Assembly: GCA_013398055.1 (NCBI GenBank)
Contig: VZRS01007670.1
Coordinates: 1-64,000 of the forward strand
Length of the DNA: 64,000 nt
Direction of reading: 5' to 3'
Source of the DNA: Ifrita kowaldi
Taxonomy: Eukaryota > Chordata > Aves > Passeriformes > Cinclosomatidae
Shown: one piece after another, positions 1-11,490 of the stretch
Layout: each line of letters begins with the position of its first letter
Numbering within the stretch: position 1 is the stretch's first letter
The notes under the pieces: model-generated
Databases searched by the model: none
Told to the model about the DNA's origin: nothing
The model's input: the letters and a program-made list of their open reading frames with translations, nothing else
Position numbers and translations under genes: made by a program

Positions 1-2290
1 TTTTAACCCTATGCTATCAGTGATATGTGATGTTATCCCTCTAAGGCTTAATACAACAGGAACTACAAGAAAGACATTTGAGAACTGTGATGTCATTCCT
101 TACCAACTGCAGGAGTACATAGCAAAATAAAGTCATGGCTCACTGTAAAAAGACATTTTCAGTCTTGAGAATGTCAGAGTTCTACAGATTTTTTTTTTCA
201 TAACATTATAACAATATGGAATAATCATTATTATATTTTACGAAAGCCTAGAACATACAATCTACTTGTATCTTTAATCAGTTAACATCAATTAGGGTAT
301 CAACAATCTGAAAGCATGATGCCTTTGAAGAAAGAATACGGAAGAGAAGTATCAATTCACCACCTATTGCAAAAAGGGGAGATTGCACATCCTAGGCTAT
401 TTCTAAACCAGAATGATATGAGGCTTTTCACACTTAGAAGTAAAACCATTTTGAAGGGTTTGAAGAAATCTCTTTCCACCTTTATTAAAACCTTTGCTTA
501 GAAGCGTCAATGCCTATTTTCACACAAAGATTGGACTTTAACCCCTCAACAACCAGCAGTTTGAATAACCTTCATAGTCACCATCTAAAACAGATTTTTC
601 CCTAATATCTCTTCATTATAAGTGGATAGCGTCCAGATACTTTCACTCTCCATAGTTATACAAGGCTATTTATGGGTATCAAGATGAAAGAATGGGTGAT
701 TTTTTATGTTATTTTCAGATTTATTTCAAAACATATGAAATGCTAGCCAATCTAATAGGAAGGCATTTTCACAGGAATATATCTCTGCTTGAAACAGCTG
801 GTTCCAAGCGCTAAACAAATATACAAAGAAGCACAAAGTAATAGTGATCTATTATCTGTCTCCATTCTTCATCTTTTTTAATCTTTATATAAAGGAGAAC
901 AAGATAATTTAACTCTAGCTGTCTGATCCTTGATCCTGATTGCAACAGAGCCCGGGAACTAAAGAAAGATTTTCTACCAGAGCTAGCAATTATGACATAT
1001 AGAAAGTGCAATATTTCAGAAAAATTCTAATCTGCTCAATTAGGTCAGGTCATACTGTATTGCTACAACTGCTAGAAGGAACAGTAACACAAAAGATGTT
1101 CCACAGTCTCAGAATAAGATGGCTTCATTGCTTAAACTTGGCCAAGAAATAACAAAAAACTTACTGCCAAGTACAGCAGTAGTCATGGGTGCACATCTGG
1201 GTCTTACGCAAATCTCAGATACACCTGTGTAAATTAAAAATAACTTGATGAAGGTCATTTCATTTAGAGCAATTTAAAAACAATGTAAGGTTAGAATTAG
1301 GCCAATCACTTAAAAAATATTAAAATTTATTTAGAAGGACTATATCTTGCATAGATTTTTCTACTCCTCTTGACTACTTTCCTAAATCCCAAAGAAATTT
1401 TTGTGTAATTTTCATTTAATTCTAAGCCATGCTATAGTATACATGAAACTTTTGTTTTTTACTCTCTGCAATTCTAAACCAGCTGGGAGACAACATATGC
1501 TTGCTTGCTTCTTTGAAACAGATTTTAGTATTTTGTGGCTCAAAATTATGTAAATAGTAATTTCAACTCTACATGAGACATGCTAGAGGTCAGCTATAGA
1601 CAAATACACAAGCCAACAATAAACAAATCATTTCATTTCACCTGAAAATGTATGTTTAAATTACAGTTATGCTTAACCCTCACTTGAATACTACTCATTC
1701 AGTTCAAAAAACTGCCCTTAATGAGCAACAAGCGTTGGCAAGTTTGCACCACTTCCCAGCTTGATATAGCCAATATAGTCATAGCAGCTTGTAAAACATG
1801 TGGGAGAAATAATGCAGTGGTCTATATTTCAAATTATCCTTGCTATTTGGTGAAGAGTTATTTTGTGTAATTACAGCTAGATTGACTAAGTTCTCTGGTA
1901 ACTGAAGACCCCCACTAAAAACTCTCTGCATACCTTCAGAGAGTTCATCAACCATCCTTGTTGTAGTTATCCACATAAGTTTTTGCATCCTTTCAAGTGA
2001 TTAGTCTTTCAACATGTGCACACAGACTGTATTCCAATGCAAAACAATTTATTTCTTGTCTTGCATTCCTTTGCTTACCCTAAATCAGTTGAACAATCAA
2101 TTAGTTTATTATTGAAGTGGAACTGCAGTAACAGTTGCACTACAGTTAGCTCTGAATTGTAGTAAGATACTTTACAAAGGCTGTGTCTCATCCCTCAGGG
2201 TGGGGATTACAAAGGTAGAGATTCTCTTTGTGCATAACACTTCAGAAATGATTCTGGCCATTGTTTAGTATTTCAGAAATGGAGAAAGAG

Positions 2291-2332
2291 CTTTTAAAAG
2301 CACACAGTTATCTTTTAAAAGCATACAGTTAG
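2291..2332. repeat. 21-bp tandem duplication
   Basis: Two adjacent 21-bp units, 2291-2311 and 2312-2332, begin cttttaaaagc and share ..acagtta. They differ at one clear position (cacaca versus catacag). This is a replication-slippage type duplication with no sign of function. Confidence 0.85.
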
Positions 2333-2912
2333 TATCCAGTTCTAGGAAGACAAATTCTGTTTTTCTAATATGAATTAAAGAGCAGCCATGTGGCTTCCAT
2401 TCAGGCTTCACCAATTGATTTTTATCTTTTCTGAGGTTAAACTGCTTGCTATAATTAATACTGCCCCCAGGTAGTTGTAACTTTTACAAATAATATTCAG
2501 CATGTGATAATAGGTCTCACTGGCCATGACAGCAGCATGGGGTCACATTAATACAGATTAAATGGTCTTGAAAAAAATTCACTATTAAATTTATCTTTTC
2601 AGCTCTTTTCTCTTACAAATAACCCTGTAGTAGAAATAGGAAAAGGAAAAACTGTCTCAAATACGGATAAAGTTTGTCGTCTTCCAATTGTCTTGAATTG
2701 CCGAAGTGCTATTCATACATATTCTTATCTTTATCTCAATGGATCAGGTTTCATCTTTCAAGTGCTGTAAATCCATTATAAGGTTTTTGAATATAGTATT
2801 CAAAGTGCTTGCTGGAATACACCGTATGTAAATGACTGCTCACACAGCCAAAACACTTGTTCCACTGTCTTCTTGGTTTCAGTGGTATGCATTTCACTGT
2901 TCTTTGCAGTCC

Positions 2913-2940
2913 ATCTCATATCTCATCTCATCTCATCTCA
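2913..2940. repeat. (ATCTC)n pentanucleotide microsatellite
   Basis: An imperfect then perfect run of the unit TCTCA, with four clean units at the right end. It is a short simple repeat. Confidence 0.85.
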
Positions 2941-5396
2941 GGCACAACAATATGAAATTAATAATACTAACATTCAATTTTCTCTTTTTACTCTATCCGA
3001 AAACACAGAGATGGGGGGTAAAGAATCTTGTTTTCATCCCAGTTACAATGTAAATTGAAGAGCTAGTGGATGTGTAGACAGAGTTTTTTAATAGTTGTAG
3101 AGGTTTCCCCAGGCCAAAAAAAAGAACATGGTGCATACCCAGTATATCTAGTATCTGTCAAGAACAGAGATGATGTCTATGAGTCACTATTGAAAGCTGT
3201 AATTTAAACCATGCTCAAATTTTACTCCAGAGACAGCTAGCTCTCTCAGAAGACCGAAAGCCCAGGAGTCAGACAGCGTGAGTGTAATTTGTACAGCCAA
3301 TGCACCACTGCCCTGGAGAAAAACTAGGAAAGAAACTGACCATATGAACACACACATTTTTTAATAGTTTGTTGTCATGCCATATTCGCTACCTTGGAGT
3401 TTAGGACAATATTTAAGATACCAATACAAGCAAAGTCAGTGACCAAATTAGAATGAGAAATCTGGTGGGTCTCAAGAAGTTTCAGGTGCTTCAGCTAATT
3501 GGTGAGAAAATTTGTAACTCTTCTGAAGGCTGAATGGCTGCACAATCATCTCTCCCAGGAACTGAAAAAAAATCCCATGTCTCCTCAAAGTACAAGATGC
3601 AGACAACATCTCTTGTTTTCTCTAACAGCAATATACAGAGATTTGAATGTTTTCCTAGATATAAGTGTGAATAGAAGATAGTAGTCATAAATATTTCTAC
3701 TGCCTGAGTGTGAAAGAGAAAATCCATAATACTGAAAAATTCAGATGCAAGACATCTATGACAAAACCACCTACACAGCATAAACTATAGACCAAGTTAA
3801 GATCTCATATCTCATTCCCAGCCCTCAATACATTTACATAACCTCATTTCCCACGTTAGAGTTTTATGTCCATTATGTTCTCAAGGGTGCTGGAAAGAAC
3901 AACTTCATAATCTAACCTAGTACTACTAAATCGCTTATTTAAAAATTAGCAGCTGCACTGCTTATTAAATAGTTATTTTCTTCTGTGTAAGTAGGATTTT
4001 GCACTGTTGATAATCATTGTACACCCACAAAAAATGGGATATTTAACCATAGCAGCCATGTAGGCATCATTTCAGTAATGACTCGCGCCACTGCTCTGGT
4101 GTTCTGACCTCACTGTGCCTCCCTAGATCAAGTTTGGCATTATGACACTGATATCTTATACACTAACAGCCCTCTTGAGACCAATTGAGGCAGCTTGAGA
4201 TGATCTCAGAATACTAAACATCCACGTCTTGAATAGCTTCTGATTCATGACGAGTGTACTTCCAACACTCAAGTACTCCCCTCCAAAGTGAGCTCTGAGT
4301 CTCAGAGGTGGTTAAAAAGTGAAAAAGGAGCATAGAAGTCAGAAAAGCATGAGACTGCTTTGTATGACACTTGGCCTAGTTAATGTTAGTGAGTATGTTA
4401 TGGGTCAATACAGCAGTCACTCACAAACGCACAATGCTCTGAGTTCGTATTCTTCCCATGAGGATAGGATTGCTTTGTTAGTTCATTCTTACAAAAGAAA
4501 AAAAAAAAGAAGAAGAAAAAGGTGCCATCCAGGGGACACTTGGTTTATTCATTATATTGGTAGAAAATATCAGTTTTTCAACCCTTCTTTTACGCAACTT
4601 GAGTACTTGACCAAAATGAAAGCTGCAGTATACTTGCCTGTGTACTAATAACAAAAACATTACGATTAAAATATAAATGTTAAAGCTGGAGAAAACCAAA
4701 AAGTCCAGTGGTTGTTTAGACAAATAAAAAGCTATGAAGTAAAGAGCAGATTATTGAAGATATTTTGTTTCAGAACAAGATATTCAACAGTTTTGCAAAT
4801 TTTATGCTAAATCGTAGAAAAATTCTTCAGTACTCTGCTGTAGAATATTCTTAGCTCATGGTCTTTACACATGCAAGGAGGTTATTACAGCCCTTTTCAC
4901 TTGTTAGCTCTCTAAAATTTTGAATTATCTTATCACAATAATAAACTAAAGCTCAGTTTTAAGTGCTCCTATGGGAGTGAATGCCTGAAAGGATTATTAT
5001 GGGTTTTGAAGGCAGTGACCTCTTGGCCAACCATTTGAATCTAATTTGGCTAAGTAATAGCAATAAACTGTTACAATCCAATGAATATTTAATGGAATAA
5101 ATAAAATTACATGCGTATTGTTATTTTTGATTAATGATTTAAATCTGATTCTCCTTGATTCTTGAAAAAAATTATATTTCCATATTACCATTTATATGCA
5201 AATACACTTTAAAGATAGGTCTGTTACTTTCTAAATCAGGCTGTTTTAGAAGAAATGAAGGCAAAGAGAATGTGATACACTAAAGGGAGCTGTGTATCTT
5301 ATTTTCCTTATACACCAGTGTGGGGTCTGGCTCAGTTTGGACGGTCGGGACGGATGGAGACGAGAGATCTCTGAAGTCCGGTCTTAGAGCATGAGG

Positions 5397-5402
5397 TTTA
5401 TT
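5397..5402 (-). promoter_or_regulatory. LTR polyadenylation signal AATAAA
   Basis: TTTATT on the plus strand reads AATAAA on the minus strand. It lies about 78 bp from the U5 end of the LTR, a normal position for the R-region signal. The same site occurs at 7256-7261 in the duplicate copy. Confidence 0.75.
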
Positions 5403-5487
5403 GATAAGGGCTTGTGTACAGGGGGCCTGCTTGGAGCTGCTAGCTGCAGCTAGAAGCAGGCCAGAAAAACAGAAAGCAGGATAGTAA

Positions 5488-5577
5488 AGAGATGTAAAAA
5501 GTGTAAGAGGTCTAAGAGAGCTAAAAGATGTAAGAGACGTAAGAGAGCTAAGAGGTGTAAGAGGCGTAAGAGAGCGA
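5488..5577 (-). repeat. Degenerate 10-11 bp tandem repeat inside the LTR
   Basis: About eight units of the form GTAAGAGRYG / CTAAGAGAG lie in a row (on the minus strand, CTCTTA-rich pyrimidine units such as CTCTTACGCC and CTCTTAGCT). The repeat lies between the presumed promoter and the AATAAA signal, so it would be in or near the transcribed leader. Units vary in length and sequence, so this is a minisatellite and not a CRISPR array. Confidence 0.85.
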
Positions 5578-6130
5578 GATTCTCCTTTACAATACAATAA
5601 ATCTTCTTCTGTCTTGAATATTCTAATTTTCATCAACCAATCTAGTACAAGATACAAATCCTATAGCATTTACGTACAGCCTATAAGAATCATTGCATTA
5701 CCATACTGCGTTACATTTTAAACCCTAAAAACTACTCTTTGGACCCCTTCTGCCAAGGTAGTAGGGTCTGCTCTGACCCTTAGACCTGTTTGCTAGCAGA
5801 AGGTATTGTTCAATCAAAGGGGATTACCTTCAGCCGGCCACACCATTGTTTTCCAGTTGTTCAGTAACTGAGGCCTGGTATCTCAAAGTATGCCTTCATT
5901 TCAATTTCACCCATAGTTTCCATGTTCTCAGCATCTTTTGCCAGGCAATAAGGCTTCCCTGTTTCATCTTCCCCAACACACCAGTGTTTTATAAACAAGT
6001 TCTGAATGCTCTACGACTGAGTAGTAAAGGTGTAATCATGAACTCTTGCCTCTCCTCAAATTCTATGAGATAGCTAATAGGTACTTTATAGAAAGAAGCC
6101 TTGTGACAGAATGAGAGCAAAAAAAAAAAA

Positions 6131-6131
6131 N
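6131..6131. other. Single-N assembly gap
   Basis: The only ambiguous base I saw in the window. It lies exactly between the two duplicate segments, after a poly-A run. A one-base gap is a common placeholder for a negative (overlapping) gap estimate between contigs. Confidence 0.95.
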
Positions 6132-7177
6132 GTACTCCCCTCCAAAGTGAGCTCTGAGTCTCAGAGGTGGTTAAAAAGTGAAAAAGGAGCATAGAAGTCA
6201 GAAAAGCATGAGACTGCTTTGTATGACACTTGGCCTAGTTAATGTTAGTGAGTATGTTATGGGTCAATACAGCAGTCACTCACAAACGCACAATGCTCTG
6301 AGTTCGTATTCTTCCCATGAGGATAGGATTGCTTTGTTAGTTCATTCTTACAAAAGAAAAAAAAAAAGAAGAAGAAAAAGGTGCCATCCAGGGGACACTT
6401 GGTTTATTCATTATATTGGTAGAAAATATCAGTTTTTCAACCCTTCTTTTACGCAACTTGAGTACTTGACCAAAATGAAAGCTGCAGTATACTTGCCTGT
6501 GTACTAATAACAAAAACATTACGATTAAAATATAAATGTTAAAGCTGGAGAAAACCAAAAAGTCCAGTGGTTGTTTAGACAAATAAAAAGCTATGAAGTA
6601 AAGAGCAGATTATTGAAGATATTTTGTTTCAGAACAAGATATTCAACAGTTTTGCAAATTTTATGCTAAATCGTAGAAAAATTCTTCAGTACTCTGCTGT
6701 AGAATATTCTTAGCTCATGGTCTTTACACATGCAAGGAGGTTATTACAGCCCTTTTCACTTGTTAGCTCTCTAAAATTTTGAATTATCTTATCACAATAA
6801 TAAACTAAAGCTCAGTTTTAAGTGCTCCTATGGGAGTGAATGCCTGAAAGGATTATTATGGGTTTTGAAGGCAGTGACCTCTTGGCCAACCATTTGAATC
6901 TAATTTGGCTAAGTAATAGCAATAAACTGTTACAATCCAATGAATATTTAATGGAATAAATAAAATTACATGCGTATTGTTATTTTTGATTAATGATTTA
7001 AATCTGATTCTCCTTGATTCTTGAAAAAAATTATATTTCCATATTACCATTTATATGCAAATACACTTTAAAGATAGGTCTGTTACTTTCTAAATCAGGC
7101 TGTTTTAGAAGAAATGAAGGCAAAGAGAATGTGATACACTAAAGGGAGCTGTGTATCTTATTTTCCTTATACACCAG

Positions 7178-7701
7178 TGTGGGGTCTGGCTCAGTTTGGA
7201 CGGTCGGGACGGATGGAGACGAGAGATCTCTGAAGTCCGGTCTTAGAGCATGAGGTTTATTGATAAGGGCTTGTGTACAGGGGGCCTGCTTGGAGCTGCT
7301 AGCTGCAGCTAGAAGCAGGCCAGAAAAACAGAAAGCAGGATAGTAAAGAGATGTAAAAAGTGTAAGAGGTCTAAGAGAGCTAAAAGATGTAAGAGACGTA
7401 AGAGAGCTAAGAGGTGTAAGAGGCGTAAGAGAGCGAGATTCTCCTTTACAATACAATAAATCTTCTTCTGTCTTGAATATTCTAATTTTCATCAACCAAT
7501 CTAGTACAAGATACAAATCCTATAGCATTTACGTACAGCCTATAAGAATCATTGCATTACCATACTGCGTTACATTTTAAACCCTAAAAACTACTCTTTG
7601 GACCCCTTCTGCCAAGGTAGTAGGGTCTGCTCTGACCCTTAGACCTGTTTGCTAGCAGAAGGTATTGTTCAATCAAAGGGGATTACCTTCAGCCGGCCAC
7701 A
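7178..7701 (-). mobile_element. Solo LTR of the same endogenous retrovirus (duplicate of 5319-5842)
   Basis: Matches the LTR at 5319-5842, including TG...CA ends, the 10-11 bp repeat and the AATAAA signal. Because the surrounding 1.86 kb is also duplicated, this should be counted as one insertion, not two. The flanks are the same in both copies, which rules out two independent integrations. Confidence 0.8.
7347..7436 (-). repeat. LTR internal 10-11 bp tandem repeat (duplicate copy)
   Basis: Same repeat as at 5488-5577, offset by 1,859. No unit-number difference is apparent between the copies. That is notable because such repeats diverge quickly, and it supports assembly duplication. Confidence 0.85.
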
Positions 7702-7977
7702 CCATTGTTTTCCAGTTGTTCAGTAACTGAGGCCTGGTATCTCAAAGTATGCCTTCATTTCAATTTCACCCATAGTTTCCATGTTCTCAGCATCTTTTGC
7801 CAGGCAATAAGGCTTCCCTGTTTCATCTTCCCCAACACACCAGTGTTTTATAAACAAGTTCTGAATGCTCTACGACTGAGTAGTAAAGGTGTAATCATGA
7901 ACTCTTGCCTCTCCTCAAATTCTATGAGATAGCTAATAGGTACTTTATAGAAAGAAGCCTTGTGACAGAATGAGAGC

Positions 7978-7998
7978 AAAAAAAAAAAAAAGAGAGAG
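7978..7998. repeat. Poly-A followed by (GA)n
   Basis: Fourteen A then GAGAGAG. The homopolymer/dinucleotide junction is the likely cause of the contig break that produced the duplicated overlap. Confidence 0.9.
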
Positions 7999-8669
7999 CT
8001 CCTTATTCTCTTTTCTCACCTCTCCATCCAGCTGAAAAGTAACCTTAAATTAAACCAATGAATATGCTTAGTATGTAAGCCATAAATAATTGAGGGTCCA
8101 GTCTTGAAGAGGTTGTCTTTTGAGGATCAAATATTCCAGGTATTATATCACTGTTCTTTCTAAACTATATTGTTACGTAGATAAGAGTAACTAGACAAGC
8201 AGTTAATCCATCTAGTTATGGCTTTGATTGGGACAGTTAACAGACATCCTCAAAGAAACGCAGTAATTATTGACCTGACACTTCTCAGTATGAAATTTCA
8301 ATCACTGACTGAGGTGATGAATAACTTCACATGTCTATAAGGTTTAAAATTGCACTTCCGGAAGCTGGCTGGTGCTCCAAAAAATGTCTGTGTAACAAAA
8401 CAAAGCCAGTAAGTGTGGTTCTCAGAAACCTGAATAGATCAAAGTTTTTGAGATGCTTCAAATTATCTGAATCCCAAGGTCACTGCCTAGCTCTTTTTTA
8501 GTAGTTTATTTACATAAACAAGAGTTTGGGGGATTTGCTCATACTGGTCACAGTACTGCTGTACTCAGCCTTATTAACTCTCTAAATTATAACACACAAA
8601 GAATGTTCATAATTAAACAGCAATTTCATCTTAGCTATTGTCATTGTGTGCAATTTTATCCTGCACAGA

Positions 8670-8717
8670 AATGTCTGTTAGAGTCAGGCACTTAATGTCT
8701 GTTAGAGTCAGGCACTT
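8670..8717. repeat. 24-bp perfect tandem duplication
   Basis: The unit aatgtctgttagagtcag plus gcactt occurs at 8670-8693 and again at 8694-8717 without mismatch. Perfect identity implies a recent slippage event. Confidence 0.9.
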
Positions 8718-8976
8718 TTCATCCTGAATCATCATGTTCATATGGAGAGGCTGTTCTCCATATGATAACAGTTGCTTATTTTGGAGATCAGAAATTAAAT
8801 ATATGTGTATTTCCACTATGTCGGCAATCACCTAGTACACAAAAAGTGCTTGTAAAATGAAAATGTTTGTTTTGAAAAGAAAAGGAAATTATAGGACAAC
8901 AATTAAAAAAGGTATTTTTAATTAAATTCTGTTATTGTTTGTTATGATATAGTATTTTCATATACTAATATATTCT

Positions 8977-9018
8977 ATTTTCTTCAGATGAGGGACTATT
9001 TTCTTCAGATGAGGGAAA
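8977..9018. repeat. 21-bp tandem duplication
   Basis: attttcttcagatgaggga is repeated at 8977 and 8998. The units differ only at their last bases. Confidence 0.85.
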
Positions 9019-10459
9019 TTAGCTATACCTTTGATACACCAAACTGGGAATTCAGTTTGGCTATTTCTTTTGAGGCAATATACCATTAAATGCTTCCACT
9101 GAAGAGCTTTTCTGACAAGAATTTCCAGCCAAGTGGTCTTAGAAAGGGATTTTACTGTTTGTCATAATCAGATGTAAAACCCATCTATATTGAAATCAAA
9201 TGTTTTGACTTTTTATGTATAAAGCAGAAAGATGTTTTCTGTTATTTGAAATTTATAGATAATTCCTGCAACTAGAATAATCATGCCATGACATTCAAAA
9301 ATTCAAAAACCTGAATTCTTCCCTTTCACTTTTCAGTGATTTTTCACTTTCTTCTACAACTAAGAGAAAAAAAAGAAATTTAAAAAAAACACCTTGAAAA
9401 CCAGCAGTGCTTTTAGTATCTTTCCTTTAAAAATGTCAAAGATTTTTTTTTTTTATTTTACAGACAGTAATGAAAACCGAGTTGACAGATATTGCCGCTG
9501 TAACGTCTTCTATAGTCATCTCAAGTGAATGGTTGATCATTCACACTCTTATAGTTCCAACATAGATCAACATATGGTAGGATATTGTGACACACTTGCA
9601 TGACTCATAAGTCAGAGATCTGATATGTAAAGCAGGAACCAAAGATCACAATCGCTCTTCAAGAAGCACGGGGGACATGGTAAGGTTTATTTAAAAATTT
9701 ATTTTGTTTTCCTAGGCAATGTGGTTCCAACAAAGGAATTCAGGAATTGTCAAGATAATAGAGCTTTAGTTTACCATTGCACCTTTGCTTATAACAAAAA
9801 CTCTGACAAGTCTGAGTATTCCTTCTTTTTTCTCAGTCAGAACAAGACAGCTGATCTCTCATAGCCTGCGTGCAACTAACTTCTTATTTCCACGCAGCTG
9901 TTTGAGCACTGACATAAAACAATTTTGCTAAGCTTTCTTAAACATCCTGGGTCTCCTTGTTTCACAGGAAGAAATTGTTTAGATTCATGAGTTTTTGTAA
10001 CTCAGGACTGTTTGAATCCCAAATATCTTTAAAAATAAATCCTTTAAATTTCATAATTACATTTATTTGGCCTTGAAAATGGTGAATTATATTGTTTACA
10101 AATCATTACAAGCTAAGTTTCTCAGCAGGCTGCTTCACTCGGTATATGAGCTTTGGCTCAACAACCTTTTAAGGTATACAATAATAGACAGTAACCCACA
10201 ACATTAAAATTTTAAGAATATTTTCTTTTACAAAACATGTAGTTCAAAAATATGGAGTGCTGTGATATAGTACCACCACTATTAAGGATTTGACTGATAT
10301 TTTATTGTCAAAAAGGACAAATGATTGAAAGATCTCCAGATTTCCTTTTCCTGCTGGATGGTGTTTTCTAAAGTAGAAATCATTCTCCTCCTGACTCTCT
10401 CCAGTTGAGCCCCATCTTTCTTGAAAAGCTCTTTTTCTTCTGAGACTTTACTTAGGCTA

Positions 10460-11440
10460 GGCATTGCAGAGTATTTACTTAATGATGGTGACAATAGGGT
10501 TGAGTGTTTATGGGTAAGAATCAGGGGGAAGGCCCCAAAGGCAACTATCATGTTTGGAGTCTATTATAGAGCCAACCAGGATGAAGAGGCAGAAAAAATA
10601 TTATATAAGCATCTGTAAGAAGTCTCAGTGTTGCTTCTTCTCACAAAGGACTACAACATACCAGGTGTATGCTGGAAACACAATACTGTAGAGAGGAAAT
10701 AGTCTGGAGTGTGTTGAAAATAACTTTCTGATACAGGTGTTTGGAGACCCAAGCAGGGAAGACTTTCTGCTGGACCCACTGTTTGCAAACCGTGAAGGAC
10801 TTGTGTTTGATGTGATGGTCCTGAGCACAGCAATCCTGAAATGATAGTTTTCGATTCTAGAAGTAAGGAGGGGTGCTAACAGGACTTCCATGTTCGACTT
10901 CTAGGTGGGCAGATTTTGGACTGCTTAGGAGACTGGTTGAGAGAGTCCCTTGGGAGACAGTCCTGAAGAGCAAAGTAGCTCAGGAAGGCTGGGCATTCTT
11001 CAAGAAGGAAATATTAATGGTGCAGGAGCAGGCCATCACCTTATGCCAAAAGACGAGCCAATGGAGAAGACCAGTCTGTCTGAACAGACAGCTTTGACTG
11101 CAACTCAGGGAAAAAAAGGGAAATTTATGGCCTTTGGAAGAAGAGCTAGGCAGGTCAGGAGGATTACAAGGATGTTATGAGGTTACGCAGGGAGAAAATT
11201 AGAAGGGCCAAAGCTCAAATAAGAATCAATCTGGCAACTGCTATAAAAGACTATAAAAAAAAGTTTCTACAAATAAATTAGCTGCAAAAGGAGGGCAAAG
11301 CAGAATCGTCATCCTTTATTGGGAGTGTGGGAAAAGACACGGTGATAAGGGATGAGGAAAATGCTTTCTTTGACTCAGTCTTTAATAGTAACAGCAGTTG
11401 TTCTCCAGCTACCCCTCTTCCTGAGCAGGAAAACAAGAAC
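10460..11440 (+). pseudogene. CR1 ORF2 relic (endonuclease C-terminal half plus linker)
   Basis: The remains of the CR1 polyprotein lie in at least three frames: about 10421-10618 in one, 10873-11097 in another, and the KIRRAKAQ block in a third. Internal stops follow NPGDVCW-equivalent positions. The active protein nicks target DNA (endonuclease) and reverse-transcribes CR1 RNA. None of that is possible here, because the reading frame is broken and the RT core is absent. Recognition rests on block order and recalled CR1 sequence. Confidence 0.85.
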
Positions 11441-11490
11441 ACAAGCACAATGAAGCTCCCATAATCAAAGGGGAAATGGTCAATGGCCTG
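10460..11490 (+). mobile_element. CR1 LINE fragment: endonuclease domain to EN-RT linker of ORF2
   Basis: Translated pieces match the avian CR1 ORF2 in order. The C-terminal half of the endonuclease comes first (EYLLNDGDNRVECLWVRIRG, then a diverged version of the CYRPPNQDEE block near 10555-10590). The LRRADFGLLRRLV-type block follows near 10905-10950. The linker comes last, KIRRAKAQIRINLATAIKD near 11190-11250 and ENAFFDSVFNS near 11355. Several frameshifts and stops separate the blocks, so the copy is dead. There is no reverse-transcriptase catalytic region and no 3' tail here. The left edge is approximate; sequence before about 10460 does not look like CR1. It may be continuous in origin with the CR1 piece at 14385. 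Confidence 0.9.

Larger units (their letters stand above)
1..4272. other. AT-rich single-copy DNA, no gene
   Basis: No open frame here exceeds about 100 codons and none resembles a known family. I see no CR1, LTR or RNA gene. Two short tandem repeats are listed separately. The stretch reads as ordinary avian intergenic or intronic DNA. Confidence 0.6.
5319..5842 (-). mobile_element. Solo LTR of an avian endogenous retrovirus (first copy)
   Basis: Read on the minus strand, the element begins TGTGGCCGGC and ends CCCCACA, so it has the TG...CA ends and short inverted termini of a retroviral LTR, 524 bp long. On that strand there is a CCAAT-type box (ATTGG near 5635), then a pyrimidine-rich tandem repeat, then an AATAAA polyadenylation signal (complement of 5397-5402). 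About 78 bp of R/U5 follow. The U3 style, with phrases such as GTAATGCAATG, recalls class II (alpha/beta-type) avian LTRs, but that assignment is from memory. No gag, pol or env sequence flanks it, so it is a solo LTR. Target-site duplication is unclear: ACACCA occurs at both edges but overlaps the terminal CACA. Confidence 0.8.
4273..6130. repeat. First copy of a 1,858-bp head-to-tail duplication (probable assembly artefact)
   Basis: This segment recurs at 6132-7989 with a constant offset of 1,859 bp. Landmarks agree throughout: the open frames at 4319-4648, 5280-5657 and 5846-6073 reappear with the same translations. The first copy ends in a run of 12 A at 6119-6130 followed directly by a single N. 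In the second copy the same run is 14 A long and continues into GAGAGAG and unique sequence. The duplicate therefore starts and stops at the gap, as expected when two contigs overlap by 1.86 kb but were not merged. A true recent tandem duplication cannot be excluded from sequence alone. Confidence 0.93.
6132..7989. repeat. Second copy of the 1,858-bp duplication
   Basis: Corresponds base for base, as far as I could compare, with 4273-6130. It starts abruptly at the N with gtactcccctcc, which in the first copy is internal sequence (from 4273). It runs through the full poly-A tract into new unique sequence at about 7990. This is probably the true right-hand contig, with the overlap kept twice. 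Confidence 0.93.
7999..10459. other. Single-copy AT-rich DNA, no gene
   Basis: No recognisable gene, RNA or dispersed repeat. It contains two short tandem duplications (8670-8717, 8977-9018) and an A/T-rich stretch near 9370-9460. Confidence 0.6.

Noticed and set aside
4319..4648. Duplicated 109-codon frame also at 6178-6507, seemingly a gene pair
   Set aside because: The identity comes from the 1.86-kb duplicated segment. The frame runs through a poly-A/AGA tract giving a lysine/arginine run and has no known domain.
5488..5577. Possible CRISPR-like array
   Set aside because: Units are 10-11 bp, degenerate and without spacers, and they lie inside a retroviral LTR.
5280..5657. 125-codon minus-strand frame rich in S, L and T
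   Set aside because: It lies in the LTR, and the SLTSLT-like repeats are simply the translated CTCTTA minisatellite.
7178..7701. Two LTRs in the same orientation as a provirus
   Set aside because: The sequence between them is a copy of the flanking DNA plus a gap, not gag-pol-env, and both LTRs have the same flanks.
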